From: Gemmatimonadota bacterium
GTDB lineage: Bacteria > Latescibacterota > UBA2968 > UBA8231
Direction of reading: 5' to 3'
Assembly: GCA_018660835.1 (NCBI GenBank)
Contig: JABJJN010000014.1
Coordinates: 186,001-250,000 of the forward strand
DNA: 64,000 nt
Below the pieces are notes generated by a model. The model worked only from the letters and a program-made list of their open reading frames with translations, had not been told where the DNA came from and made no database searches. Positions within the stretch are counted from its first letter, which is position 1, and each line of letters opens with the position of its first letter. This document shows, in pieces, positions 18,449 to 25,454 of the stretch. The position numbers were made by a program, and so were the translations under genes.

Positions 18449-19420
18449 TCACCAGCCTTCTCCGGCGATGACTCGCAGCGCTCTTGCCGCCGCCAGCCGC
18501 AGGTCACCGCCTTGATTGGCCTTCAATTCCTCCAGTAGCGGTATCGCTGACGAGGCTTCTAACTGTCCCAGGGAAAGTGCAGCCTTTACACGGATGGCCT
18601 CAAGGCCGGGGTCGGAGGCGACCCGACTCAGGGCGGCGACAATGTCTTGCTGGGTGCCTTCGTGACCAGTCCAGGCCGGATGATCATCACCCTTGATTTC
18701 TCCCAAAGCCTGAACGGCAACGTAGACGACTTCCGGTGACTCGCGCTCGATGGCATTCAGCAGCCAGGGGGCCAACCCACGATAGGCAAAGCCACGAAGC
18801 CCGGCGATGGCTGCAACCTGCTGCGTTGGCGAAGGTGCAGCCAGTTCGTTTGCCAGCAGTCGATAGACAGAGTCAGCCAGAACATGCGTCGTATCGATAC
18901 AAGCACCCATTGCCTGCATGACCTGCACACGCAGTCGGGGGGACGGATCATGCATGTGTGCCAGGAGCGGTTCCATCGCCAAGGTTGATGCGACCTGCTC
19001 CAGAGCGATGGCAGCCGCGAGGGCCACGTCGATACTCGGATGTTGCAGACGCCGACCCAGTAGATGTGCCGCAGCAGGATCTCCGATCTGACCGAGGGCA
19101 GTGACACTTCTCTCGACAACTCCGACATTGCTGTCGGACAGAGCCACTAGCAGATCGGCGACGGCAACCTTTGCACGCAGTGTACCAAGTAGTTGAGCAC
19201 TCATGAAGCGAGTTCGCCAGCGGTCGGACTGCAAGCCGCCACGCAGAGCGGGAATCACGTCCTCCTGTTGGCGTAGCAAGCGATCCGACACCTGCCTGAG
19301 TTCGTTTGGATCTCGAGATGCAAGACGCACCACCAGCTCCTCGGGACTCTCTTCGCAGGCAACCAACAGCAACAGGATGGTCACCAGGACCGGTCTATGA
19401 CAGATAGAGGCAGACATCAA
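18449..19420 (-). CDS. HEAT-repeat lipoprotein
   Basis: A 323-aa protein with a lipoprotein signal peptide (L-L-L-L-V-A-C). It is built from PBS-lyase-type HEAT repeats, seen as recurring D-P-x-x-x-V/L-R and A-L-G-Q-I-G-D-P-A-A-A. Such repeats form a solenoid that binds other proteins. It overlaps the TlpA-like thioredoxin gene upstream by 4 bp, so the pair probably acts together at the outer face of the membrane. The partner is unknown. Confidence 0.85.
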   Translation of the reverse strand: MMSASICHRPVLVTILLLLVACEESPEELVVRLASRDPNELRQVSDRLLRQQEDVIPALRGGLQSDRWRTRFMSAQLLGTLRAKVAVADLLVALSDSNVGVVERSVTALGQIGDPAAAHLLGRRLQHPSIDVALAAAIALEQVASTLAMEPLLAHMHDPSPRLRVQVMQAMGACIDTTHVLADSVYRLLANELAAPSPTQQVAAIAGLRGFAYRGLAPWLLNAIERESPEVVYVAVQALGEIKGDDHPAWTGHEGTQQDIVAALSRVASDPGLEAIRVKAALSLGQLEASSAIPLLEELKANQGGDLRLAAARALRVIAGEGW

Positions 19421-19950
19421 TCGTAGTTGAATCGAAGACCATCCGAATGCATCACGCCCACGACGTGACGCCCGTGCAAGGCGACCTGCCCGTCGGGATT
19501 CACCAGCCAGTAGCTTGGGTAGTACGAAACCTGATACAAGGATTGCAGCGCCCCCTCGTTATCCAACACGTCCAGAATCTGGGGCCAGTCCATCTGCTGG
19601 CGCTGCAGAAATCGCTCAAAGGCCTCTCGGTCTCTGTCGATACTGACACCAACCACAGTCAGTTGCTCGGCATATTTCTCCTGCAGGGCCCGAATCCGAG
19701 GGACCTCATCGATACAGGGCGGACAGGTTGTAAACCAGAAGTCGAGGAGCACGTATCTGCCTCGCAGGTCTTCGAGGCGGAGTGGATCGCCTTTCGAGTC
19801 CATCGCGTTGAAGAGGGGGGCCACCATGTTTGTCTGAATGGCCCAATTCGTCTGCGGCACACTCAGATCTGGCGTCCGGCGCCCCACAAGTGCAGCCAGA
19901 CCGACTGCAACCAGAGCAGCTGCGACCAGCGACATGGGCCAGCGCATCAT
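19417..19950 (-). CDS. TlpA/ResA-like thioredoxin-fold protein, membrane anchored
   Basis: A 177-aa protein with an N-terminal signal anchor (M-S-L-V-A-A-A-L-V-A-V-G) and a periplasmic thioredoxin fold. The active site is F-W-F-T-T-C-P-P-C, with downstream V-V-G-V-S-I-D and the Y-P-S-Y-W cis-proline region. TlpA/ResA proteins reduce disulfides in exported proteins, often cytochromes. The start at 19950 gives an ATGA overlap with the methyltransferase stop. A GTG at 19980 is the alternative and would add ten residues. Confidence 0.85.
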   Translation of the reverse strand: MMRWPMSLVAAALVAVGLAALVGRRTPDLSVPQTNWAIQTNMVAPLFNAMDSKGDPLRLEDLRGRYVLLDFWFTTCPPCIDEVPRIRALQEKYAEQLTVVGVSIDRDREAFERFLQRQQMDWPQILDVLDNEGALQSLYQVSYYPSYWLVNPDGQVALHGRHVVGVMHSDGLRFNYD

Positions 19951-20744
19951 TCTCCCCCATCTATTCTTCGTTGCAGACACCAGATGGGCCCGCCAAAAAG
20001 CAGCCGCCTTTCGCGCCCCGCAGAGCCTTCACGACCGCCGAAGTAACGACCAAGAGAGTCGTGAAACCACCGTTTGGTAGCGTCTGCTGTCATCTGCGTC
20101 TGTTCCAGAGCGTGGGTCACATTGGATTGAGTCATCAGAAATGCTACCCACGCACTCGCAGACAAGGGGATCTCCAACTGATACGAGTCCCCCGCAAGCA
20201 ACTCGAACCCATAGTTGGCAGCTTCCTCATCGGTGATCGGGCGCTCGTCTCTTGGAGGTCGAGGGAATCTGGATAGGTATTGGTTCACGTACCATTCGCG
20301 ATAGGATGGCTCCTCGATCATCGCCCCCTGCTCCGCTCCGTCATAGACCCAGAGCAGCGCACCTGCCCTCAAAACACGCCATGATTCTGCGAAAAAGAGT
20401 TTGCGATCGATCCAGTTGATCGCACCGGCAACACTCAGCAGATCGAATGCGCCATCGACGAAGGGCAGCCCTTCGCCGGAGGCGGCGACGTATCTGACTC
20501 CAGGGGCGTGCTCAGCCGCTGCAAGCATGGCTGCAGAACGATCGATGCCGATGACCTGCGATGCAAAGTCCCTTAGCGGCAGCGTCGACAGACCCGTGCC
20601 GCAGCCAACATCCAGCGCACGAAAGCACGAAAAATCGGGTGATTTGAGTGCCAAGCGAGATAAGACGTTGCCGTGAAATCTAGGTCTGCTCTCGGCGTAT
20701 CCCTCGGCCACTCTCGATGTCACGAATAAACTGTCGTCCGTCAC
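19947..20744 (-). CDS. class I SAM-dependent methyltransferase
   Basis: A 265-aa protein of the methyltransferase-11 type. Motif I is A-L-D-V-G-C-G-T-G-L-S-T-L-P-L, followed by I-G-I-D-R-S-A-A-M-L and the F-D-L-L-S-V-A-G-A-I-N-W-I motif IV region. It probably acts on a small molecule. The start is GTG at 20744. It heads the minus-strand run down to the TlpA-like protein. The substrate is unknown. Confidence 0.87.
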   Translation of the reverse strand: MTDDSLFVTSRVAEGYAESRPRFHGNVLSRLALKSPDFSCFRALDVGCGTGLSTLPLRDFASQVIGIDRSAAMLAAAEHAPGVRYVAASGEGLPFVDGAFDLLSVAGAINWIDRKLFFAESWRVLRAGALLWVYDGAEQGAMIEEPSYREWYVNQYLSRFPRPPRDERPITDEEAANYGFELLAGDSYQLEIPLSASAWVAFLMTQSNVTHALEQTQMTADATKRWFHDSLGRYFGGREGSAGRERRLLFGGPIWCLQRRIDGGE

Positions 20745-21039
20745 GCTTGTGCCAATTCGGTCTCTGTGAGGTTATGTGTACCACGCATAAGACTTGGTGT
20801 CTCATAGTCAGTTCCATAGCTCCCCCAGGCCCCACAGGTCGTAGGACATAGTCGTTCTGCCTCTGAGGATTGCCTTGTAGGGAGGATGAAGGCCCACTGG
20901 GTCACATGCAAGAGCATCGGTGAAAAAAGGTCTCGTATCAGTTCGTTTTCAGTACTTGTACGGATAGGTAGCCCCCTTGGCCGAGGGTATATTGGCGACG
21001 CTCTCCATCCGCTGCTGCCGCCTTCAGGAGCTTCGTCCA
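20745..21039. other. intergenic, no confident gene
   Basis: About 295 bp between the methyltransferase start and the small HTH gene. Open frames exist on both strands, but their composition does not look coding and none has a ribosome-binding site or recognisable motif. The region must carry the promoter of the minus-strand run and probably that of the HTH gene. I could not pick out convincing -35/-10 pairs. Confidence 0.5.
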
Positions 21040-21222
21040 ATGTTGTTGAACTCCGTCTCACCAGAGTCCCTCGCGCGCGTCGCCCGTCTGTATCGTACCA
21101 GCAAAGAGGCTGGCGCTGCCATAGGTCTTACGATGCGAGGCTTCTCGCGAGCGTGCCGTCGCCACGGGATCGAAACCCCTGCGGCTCGACGCGGTCGGGA
21201 ACGCCAACTCGCCCGAGGCTAG
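21040..21222 (+). CDS. small helix-turn-helix protein (hypothetical)
   Basis: A 60-aa basic protein. A predicted helix-turn-helix runs from about S7 to I44, with S-K-E-A-G-A-A-I-G-L-T-M-R-G-F-S-R-A-C-R and R-H-G-I-E-T-P-A-A-R-R. The tail is Arg-rich (R-R-G-R-E-R-Q-L-A-R-G). CAGGAG lies 9 bp before the ATG, which decides the start. The motif A-C-R-R-H-G-I-E echoes L-C-R-Q-H-G-I-T at the end of the sigma-like protein 0.5 kb downstream. It is probably a DNA-binding regulator. I do not recognise a named family, and a chance ORF is not fully excluded. Confidence 0.55.
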   Translation: MLLNSVSPESLARVARLYRTSKEAGAAIGLTMRGFSRACRRHGIETPAARRGRERQLARG

Positions 21223-21275
21223 CTGCGCTTCGCAAGGGATTCAAGTTTTTTTGAGTTCTCTCTGATTTATTTCGC

Positions 21276-21357
21276 TACATCGCGTGAAAAGTGCATCCGC
21301 CACGATGTAAGGGTGGTCACTATCCGCACAGGAACTGCTCGCCTGTGAGTTTTTTTT
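21276..21357 (+). terminator. tandem hairpins ending in a strong intrinsic terminator
   Basis: The first hairpin pairs TACATCG (21276-21282) with CGATGTA (21303-21309), with extra GTG/CAC pairing inside. The second pairs CACAGG (21327-21332) with CCTGTG (21342-21347) and is followed by AG and eight T (21350-21357). It would end transcription of the small HTH gene and insulate the promoter that starts 30 bp later. The first hairpin may belong to a structured 3' UTR or a separate small RNA. Confidence 0.7.
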
Positions 21358-21387
21358 GGAATTATGCAGATTTACAGGAACTTTGGC

Positions 21388-21417
21388 TTGACATCGTATC
21401 AGGCGCTCTGATACGCT
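21388..21417 (+). promoter_or_regulatory. sigma-70-type promoter with extended -10
   Basis: A perfect -35 TTGACA (21388-21393), an 18-bp spacer and TACGCT (21412-21417) preceded by TG (21409-21410), i.e. an extended -10. Transcription would start near 21424. The terminator just upstream and the ribosome-binding sites downstream support its use for the leader transcript and, with read-through, the sigma-like gene. Confidence 0.65.
21396..21414. promoter_or_regulatory. perfect inverted-repeat operator inside the promoter spacer
   Basis: GTATCAG-GCGCT-CTGATAC: two perfect 7-bp half sites with a 5-bp spacer, lying between -35 and -10 and overlapping the first bases of the -10. A dimeric HTH protein bound here would block RNA polymerase. 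The 60-aa HTH protein encoded upstream is a natural candidate (inference). Confidence 0.6.
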
Positions 21418-21506
21418 CTTAATAGCAACGACGACGAAGAGGGCCGCGCGTCTCAATTCGTCTGATGAAACGTCATCAAACGCACGCGCAAGAAAGGGGT
21501 AGTCGA

Positions 21507-21590
21507 ATGCTTTTTAACGAATTCGCGGATGTAGTAATGATCTGTGAAGGCCAGCTGCCTCTGTGCAGGAGTAGGGACCGACAACGTTAA
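21507..21590 (+). CDS. 27-aa small ORF (possible leader peptide)
   Basis: ATG at 21507 with AAAGGGG ending 7 bp upstream; 27 codons to TAA at 21588. The peptide begins M-L-F-N-E-F-A-D-V-V-M-I-C-E and ends basic (C-R-S-R-D-R-Q-R). Its stop codon lies in the loop of the 21574-21602 stem, and the terminator follows 30 bp later. This is the geometry expected of a translated leader that controls RNA folding. There is no obvious run of one regulatory amino acid apart from four Arg near the end. It could equally be a short functional peptide. Confidence 0.45.
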   Translation: MLFNEFADVVMICEGQLPLCRSRDRQR

Positions 21591-21619
21591 GTCGAAAGTC
21601 CCACCTATCTCTCCTACCC

Positions 21620-21655
21620 AGCCGCAGCCGCCCTCACAGGCACTGCGGCTTTTTT
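21620..21655 (+). terminator. intrinsic terminator or attenuator
   Basis: AGCCGCAG (21620-21627) pairs perfectly with CTGCGGCT (21643-21650), followed by six T (21650-21655). It lies 62 bp before the start of the sigma-like gene with no obvious promoter between, so it may act as an attenuator. Confidence 0.8.
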
Positions 21656-21717
21656 CGTGGCACGATGCGAGGTTTTTCTCGCGTCATTCGAGAAAGAAAA
21701 CATGGGAGAGAGTGTTC

Positions 21718-22092
21718 GTGTATAACCCTGACTTCTGGGAAGTCCGTCTCGACCATTCCGACCTGGAGCGCTATCCGGACCAATCAGCGCTCTGGTTTGA
21801 TACGGTTGAGGAGCGTCGTCTGCAGCGACGCAGTCAGGCCCGAGCCCGGCGGCTTTTTGGGCCTGTTATGGAGCTGGTCACCGCCTCGCTGACACATCGT
21901 CAGCGTGAGGCCCTGCTCCTCTATTTCGTCCACGGTAAGACGCAGGAGGAGGTTGCCGAGATCATGGGCATCAACCGACGCGTCGTTAGCCAGCACCTGT
22001 TCGGTATCCGGCGCAATGGTCGCCAGGTAGGGGGAGCCGTCCCCCGCCTGCGACGGCTCTGCCGACAGCATGGCATCACAGCCGATGTCTGA
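21718..22092 (+). CDS. sigma-70 region 4-like DNA-binding protein
   Basis: A 124-aa protein. Residues 56-98 resemble sigma region 4: S-L-T-H-R-Q-R-E-A-L-L-L-Y-F, then the helix-turn-helix T-Q-E-E-V-A-E-I-M-G-I and R-V-V-S-Q-H-L. There is no sigma region 2, so it is not a complete sigma factor. The N-terminal 50 residues are acidic and aromatic. GTG 21718 is preferred because GGGAGAG lies 7 bp upstream. Longer frames would run through the terminator. It is followed after 90 bp by a small membrane protein gene. It could be a transcription factor of the orphan region-4 type. Confidence 0.7.
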   Translation: MYNPDFWEVRLDHSDLERYPDQSALWFDTVEERRLQRRSQARARRLFGPVMELVTASLTHRQREALLLYFVHGKTQEEVAEIMGINRRVVSQHLFGIRRNGRQVGGAVPRLRRLCRQHGITADV

Positions 22093-22182
22093 GAATGGGA
22101 TGGAGGGCCAAGTGTACCGGCACTGCCCTCGTCCCTCTGGGACCCCGGCTTCACATAGAACCCACACCCCTGGAGGTGAAAC

Positions 22183-22395
22183 GTGGAATACGTTCGCCGA
22201 GAGGACTTCCGGACCTGGTGTTCCGAGGTGGGCTACCTCTATGTCGTGGTGGCCGCCTTCGTTACGATCGCCATGCTTATGGGCAGCCTCGGCAGCTACA
22301 TAGGTAGTGTCGATTTGCGAGATGATGAGAATCGCAGGTTGTCGGCCGAATATCTCGGGCCGGAAGCCCACGTTGTACCTGCTGCATATCCATAA
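22183..22395 (+). CDS. small single-pass membrane protein (hypothetical)
   Basis: A 70-aa protein. GTG start with a strong GGAGGTG 5 bp upstream. One transmembrane helix (about 16-41, rich in V, A, I, L, M), a charged N-terminus (R-R-E-D) and a hydrophilic tail. The family is unknown. It lies 90 bp behind the sigma-like gene and before a terminator, so the two probably share a transcript. A membrane-bound sensor, anti-sigma-like partner or small stress protein are all possible. None is shown by sequence. Confidence 0.6.
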   Translation: MEYVRREDFRTWCSEVGYLYVVVAAFVTIAMLMGSLGSYIGSVDLRDDENRRLSAEYLGPEAHVVPAAYP

Positions 22396-22475
22396 TCCCT
22401 AATCCTTATCAGGGGCCAGTCTTCCGTAGAACGGATGACCCCTCATAGGGTCTGCCAACGGCGCAGACCCCAAAA

Positions 22476-22521
22476 GACAACGCGGTCCCGGTCAGCCTCG
22501 GCCGGGGCCGCGCTGTCGTTT
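22476..22521. terminator. bidirectional hairpin terminator
   Basis: GACA-ACGCGG-TCCCGG pairs, with small mismatches, with CCGGGGCCGCGC-TGTC (22501-22517). GTTT follows on the plus strand and TTTT on the minus strand. A smaller GGGTCTG/CAGACCC hairpin lies just upstream (22448-22470). It would end the sigma-like/membrane protein transcript before the GNAT gene. Confidence 0.55.
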
Positions 22522-22570
22522 GAAATCTTGCCCTGCAACGCACTGCCTTGTAAGGTTTCTGTAGGCGTCG

Positions 22571-23224
22571 ATGTGCCCTCGCAGACAGGTATTGCCGCAG
22601 GTGACCAGCCCCGAGAGTGCTCTTGTTGGTGTCTTAGACGCAATTTCTCTGGAGACACCAGCTGAGATCTTCCGTGAAAGCTTCATTGATGGTGCCACGT
22701 CCTTCGCCGCAGAGAAGCGGCTGGAGTCGACGTATGCGCCCTTCCTCGGCTATGACGTACATCGGCTGCGCCGCGAGTTCGGCACATTTGTCTGGGATCT
22801 CAGACAATTGGCAGATTCCTCCCGGTTGCATTCCAGTGGCTATCGCGATCATGTCTACTGGCTCATCGACGATGGCGAGTACATCGGCCAGTGCTCCATC
22901 CGACCAGAGCTCGGCACACCTTATCTGATCACCTATGGCGGTCATATCGGTTACAGCATCCGCCCCGATCGACGTAGACAAGGTTATGGCCGCCGGATTC
23001 TGGACCTCGCCCTCGACGAATGTTATTCCCTTGGCATGGAGCGTGTCCTGATCACCTGCGATGAAGACAACCAACCTTCGCGTCGGATCATCGAGTCAAA
23101 TGGCGGACAATTTGAATCAGGGCTTACGATGGACCGAGCTGTCCGGCGGGCTGAGGGTCGCAAGAGCGACACAGATATCCAGAAACTGCGCTACTGGATC
23201 GAGTTGGGAGACCGGCGTCGATGA
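22571..23224 (+). CDS. GNAT family N-acetyltransferase
   Basis: A 217-aa protein with a C-terminal GNAT domain (about 100-190). The acetyl-CoA loop is R-P-D-R-R-R-Q-G-Y-G-R-R-I, preceded by G-H-I-G-Y-S-I. I-T-C-D-E-D-N-Q-P-S-R-R-I-I-E-S-N-G-G is the typical second half. The N-terminal ~60 residues are family-specific. It overlaps the phosphatase-like gene by 4 bp. The substrate is unknown. The true start may be slightly later, as no clear ribosome-binding site is seen. Confidence 0.85.
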   Translation: MCPRRQVLPQVTSPESALVGVLDAISLETPAEIFRESFIDGATSFAAEKRLESTYAPFLGYDVHRLRREFGTFVWDLRQLADSSRLHSSGYRDHVYWLIDDGEYIGQCSIRPELGTPYLITYGGHIGYSIRPDRRRQGYGRRILDLALDECYSLGMERVLITCDEDNQPSRRIIESNGGQFESGLTMDRAVRRAEGRKSDTDIQKLRYWIELGDRRR

Positions 23225-24465
23225 GCGTCGACGACCCATTTCCTTTCGCATCCTTTGACATAGCACTCGCAAGCGGAGAACGGGTGCTGCCAGACTACGA
23301 TGGCGGATCCATCGTCAATGTCACCGCATCCATCCTGCAGTCCTTTGGCTGTAAACCGCCATCGCCGCCACTACGCTCAGACCTCCTTGACCCAAATCTG
23401 CTGAGCGACGCCGCTGGCGGGGTCGTTTGCCTCGTTGTCGATGCCCTCGGTCTGGCGCAGCTACAGGCCGGTCTTGCCGCCGGCAGGGCGCCGCACGTGC
23501 AGCAACTCGTCGACAATGGTGGCGCACCTCGGGCCCTGACATCCATCTTTCCCTCGACCACGACAGCAGCCCTCACGTCTCTGGCGACGGCTCACCCACC
23601 CAGCGGCCACGGTATCCTTGGCCATGTGTTGTGGCTTGATGAGGTGCAATCCACTTGTAACGTCCTGCACTTCGCACCAGTGGGTCGCCCCACTGAGCCG
23701 ATCGACGACGAAATACTGCGCTGTCAGCCGACGATTCACGAAACACTCATGCGCGTGGGCGTCCCCTCATTTGCCGTCACCGCCGCCGCTTACGAAGGCA
23801 CGGCGTTCACGGGTCTTCTGCAGCGCGGCAGTCGCTTTCTCGGGTACCAGACACAGTCGCAGATTCCCGCACTTCTCGAGCAGGCATTGTCTGCCGCCGC
23901 CAATGAGGGGCGATGTTTTGTCGGTATGTATTGGCCTCACATTGATACGATCGCGCACCTTAATGGACCAGATCTGCCTACGGCACACAGCGAAGCGAGT
24001 GCACTCGAATTGGAATTCGTCGATCTCATGATTGGACACGTGGCCCGCATCTGTCGTCAACATCGATGTGCGCTAGTGATCACAGCCGATCACGGACAAA
24101 CACGACTCGATCCCCAACAAGGCTGTGTGCTTCCCGCGAACTTGCTCAGCAAACTGCATCATCGCCCCACGGGAGGCCGTCGTGCTGCCTACTTAGCATG
24201 CGATGATGTTCAACGATTGCATGATGCTGGCATCTCTCAAGCGGCAGATTTGCTGCCGATGGATGCAGTCGTTGAGGCTGGCTGGTTCGGTGGCCCGCTG
24301 TCGTCCTCTTTTCGCCAACGAATCGGCAATTGGTTGGCCCTGGCCCACGATGGGGTGCAATTCCTCATCGATGATGGGGATGGCGTGCATCCAATGCTTG
24401 GTGGGCATGCGGGTCTGACTCCTGCCGAAATGCAGGTCCCTCTTCTCGTGGTGCCCGCCTCGTGA
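23221..24465 (+). CDS. alkaline phosphatase superfamily / type I phosphodiesterase-like protein
   Basis: A 414-aa metalloenzyme-like protein. The N-terminal half has V-C-L-V-V-D-A-L-G and the nucleophile region F-P-S-T-T-T-A-A-L-T-S (S/T nucleophile). The metal-ligand phrases P-H-I-D-T-I-A-H and I-T-A-D-H-G-Q follow, then H-P-M-L-G-G-H-A-G-L near the C-terminus. This is the nucleotide pyrophosphatase/phosphodiesterase pattern. No signal peptide is present. It overlaps GNAT upstream and the secreted hypothetical downstream. Confidence 0.88.
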   Translation: MSVDDPFPFASFDIALASGERVLPDYDGGSIVNVTASILQSFGCKPPSPPLRSDLLDPNLLSDAAGGVVCLVVDALGLAQLQAGLAAGRAPHVQQLVDNGGAPRALTSIFPSTTTAALTSLATAHPPSGHGILGHVLWLDEVQSTCNVLHFAPVGRPTEPIDDEILRCQPTIHETLMRVGVPSFAVTAAAYEGTAFTGLLQRGSRFLGYQTQSQIPALLEQALSAAANEGRCFVGMYWPHIDTIAHLNGPDLPTAHSEASALELEFVDLMIGHVARICRQHRCALVITADHGQTRLDPQQGCVLPANLLSKLHHRPTGGRRAAYLACDDVQRLHDAGISQAADLLPMDAVVEAGWFGGPLSSSFRQRIGNWLALAHDGVQFLIDDGDGVHPMLGGHAGLTPAEMQVPLLVVPAS

Positions 24466-25454
24466 TGGTGACGGCAAGGAAATCTGGGCACAGTTGGATG
24501 GTTCAAATTCTGATCTGTCTGCTGGCGACTACCACCTTCGCCCAGCCCGTACCGCTTCTGAATCTCGACGAGGATCCAATTCTGCTGGCGACCCTGCGGT
24601 ACCTCGACCAGGGCCTGCGGTCGGCTGATCCAGTCCGCATGAGCGAATTGCTGGGCTATGTGGCGGGGGCTACGGATCACAGCCAACAGCAGGTCCGGGC
24701 ACACCTGATAGATCGACTGCAGGCAATGGCGGACCTTCGCCAACAAGGTGGCGACGATTGGGAGCGCCTCGTCGATCTGGGGGGGGAGCTGTCACGGCGT
24801 CAATTATCACGCTTCATCGATCACTTGGGACGCCATGGACGAGAGATCTTGCACTCGTCGGACGACTACTTGCTGGACACCACCCTACGCTGGGCAGCGC
24901 GTGAGGCGCGGATTCCACCACAGGAAGCATTGCACTTCGTGAATCGCATCGTGGCTGCTCAGCTCGTGAATGATCCACTTGCTCCCGCTGCTGAGCCGGT
25001 CGGTGTCGTCGTCAACGGCTGGACCGAGAAATACGAGTTCAGACTCGAACCACTGCTGATCTATCTAGAGTCGGAGGATGAAGCCGCGGCACGTGAGGCG
25101 GTACGTGACATCCAGCGCTTCATCGTACCGGCCGTGGTACGAGGTCTACCCTCTGCGTCGGGCGTTGCCTGGGCATTTCGACAGCGTGATCTCACCGCCT
25201 TGGTAGATCCCACGTATGACGTCCGCCTTCGCGTCCGCACCCTTCGATTCAGTGGACTGTCGACCAACCTGCAACCCTGCATTGACATCGGGATCCAGAT
25301 CATCGACACACAAAGCCAAACACTCGCTTCTGAGTTCGACGTAGCTCACTGCGGCGTGGCCAGTGTCTCCCCACGGCGTCTATCCCTGTTCTTCGACGAA
25401 GTAGCCAACGTCGTCGTCGATACACTCGTTCCCTTCTTCGACTCGCGCAGATGA
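24465..25454 (+). CDS. secreted hypothetical protein
   Basis: A 329-aa protein I do not recognise. A signal peptide (I-L-I-C-L-L-A-T-T-T-F-A-Q) is followed by a helix-rich, charged body with no clear motif. Starts at GTG 24462 and ATG 24465 both overlap the preceding stop; ATG is preferred. It overlaps the RNA methyltransferase gene by 4 bp, so it is part of a four-gene coupled run with GNAT, the phosphatase-like enzyme and the methyltransferase. Confidence 0.6.
   Translation: MVTARKSGHSWMVQILICLLATTTFAQPVPLLNLDEDPILLATLRYLDQGLRSADPVRMSELLGYVAGATDHSQQQVRAHLIDRLQAMADLRQQGGDDWERLVDLGGELSRRQLSRFIDHLGRHGREILHSSDDYLLDTTLRWAAREARIPPQEALHFVNRIVAAQLVNDPLAPAAEPVGVVVNGWTEKYEFRLEPLLIYLESEDEAAAREAVRDIQRFIVPAVVRGLPSASGVAWAFRQRDLTALVDPTYDVRLRVRTLRFSGLSTNLQPCIDIGIQIIDTQSQTLASEFDVAHCGVASVSPRRLSLFFDEVANVVVDTLVPFFDSRR

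Larger units (their letters stand above)
21424..21655 (+). ncRNA. putative structured leader or regulatory RNA
   Basis: The expected transcript from the promoter to the terminator, about 230 nt. Pairings seen by eye: outer stem GCGCGT (21446-21451) with ACGCGC (21484-21489); inner hairpin TGATGA (21463-21468) with TCATCA (21473-21478) and an AACG loop; stem GGGAC+CGAC (21574-21582) with GTCG (21591-21594) and GTCCC (21598-21602), an AAA bulge and an 8-nt loop; and the terminator hairpin. A 27-codon ORF with a ribosome-binding site lies inside. It may be a leader/attenuator or riboswitch for the sigma-like gene, or a small RNA encoding a peptide. It matches no RNA class I know. Confidence 0.45.

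Noticed and set aside
20741-21061. 106-codon open frame on the minus strand upstream of the methyltransferase
   Set aside because: Composition is not protein-like, no motif or ribosome-binding site, and it crosses the small HTH gene.
21462-21499. CTGATGA followed by GAAA, resembling the hammerhead ribozyme core
   Set aside because: The bases after CTGATGA and before GAAA do not pair to form stem II, and no suitable cleavage-site stem is seen. CTGATGA is explained by the TGATGA/TCATCA hairpin.
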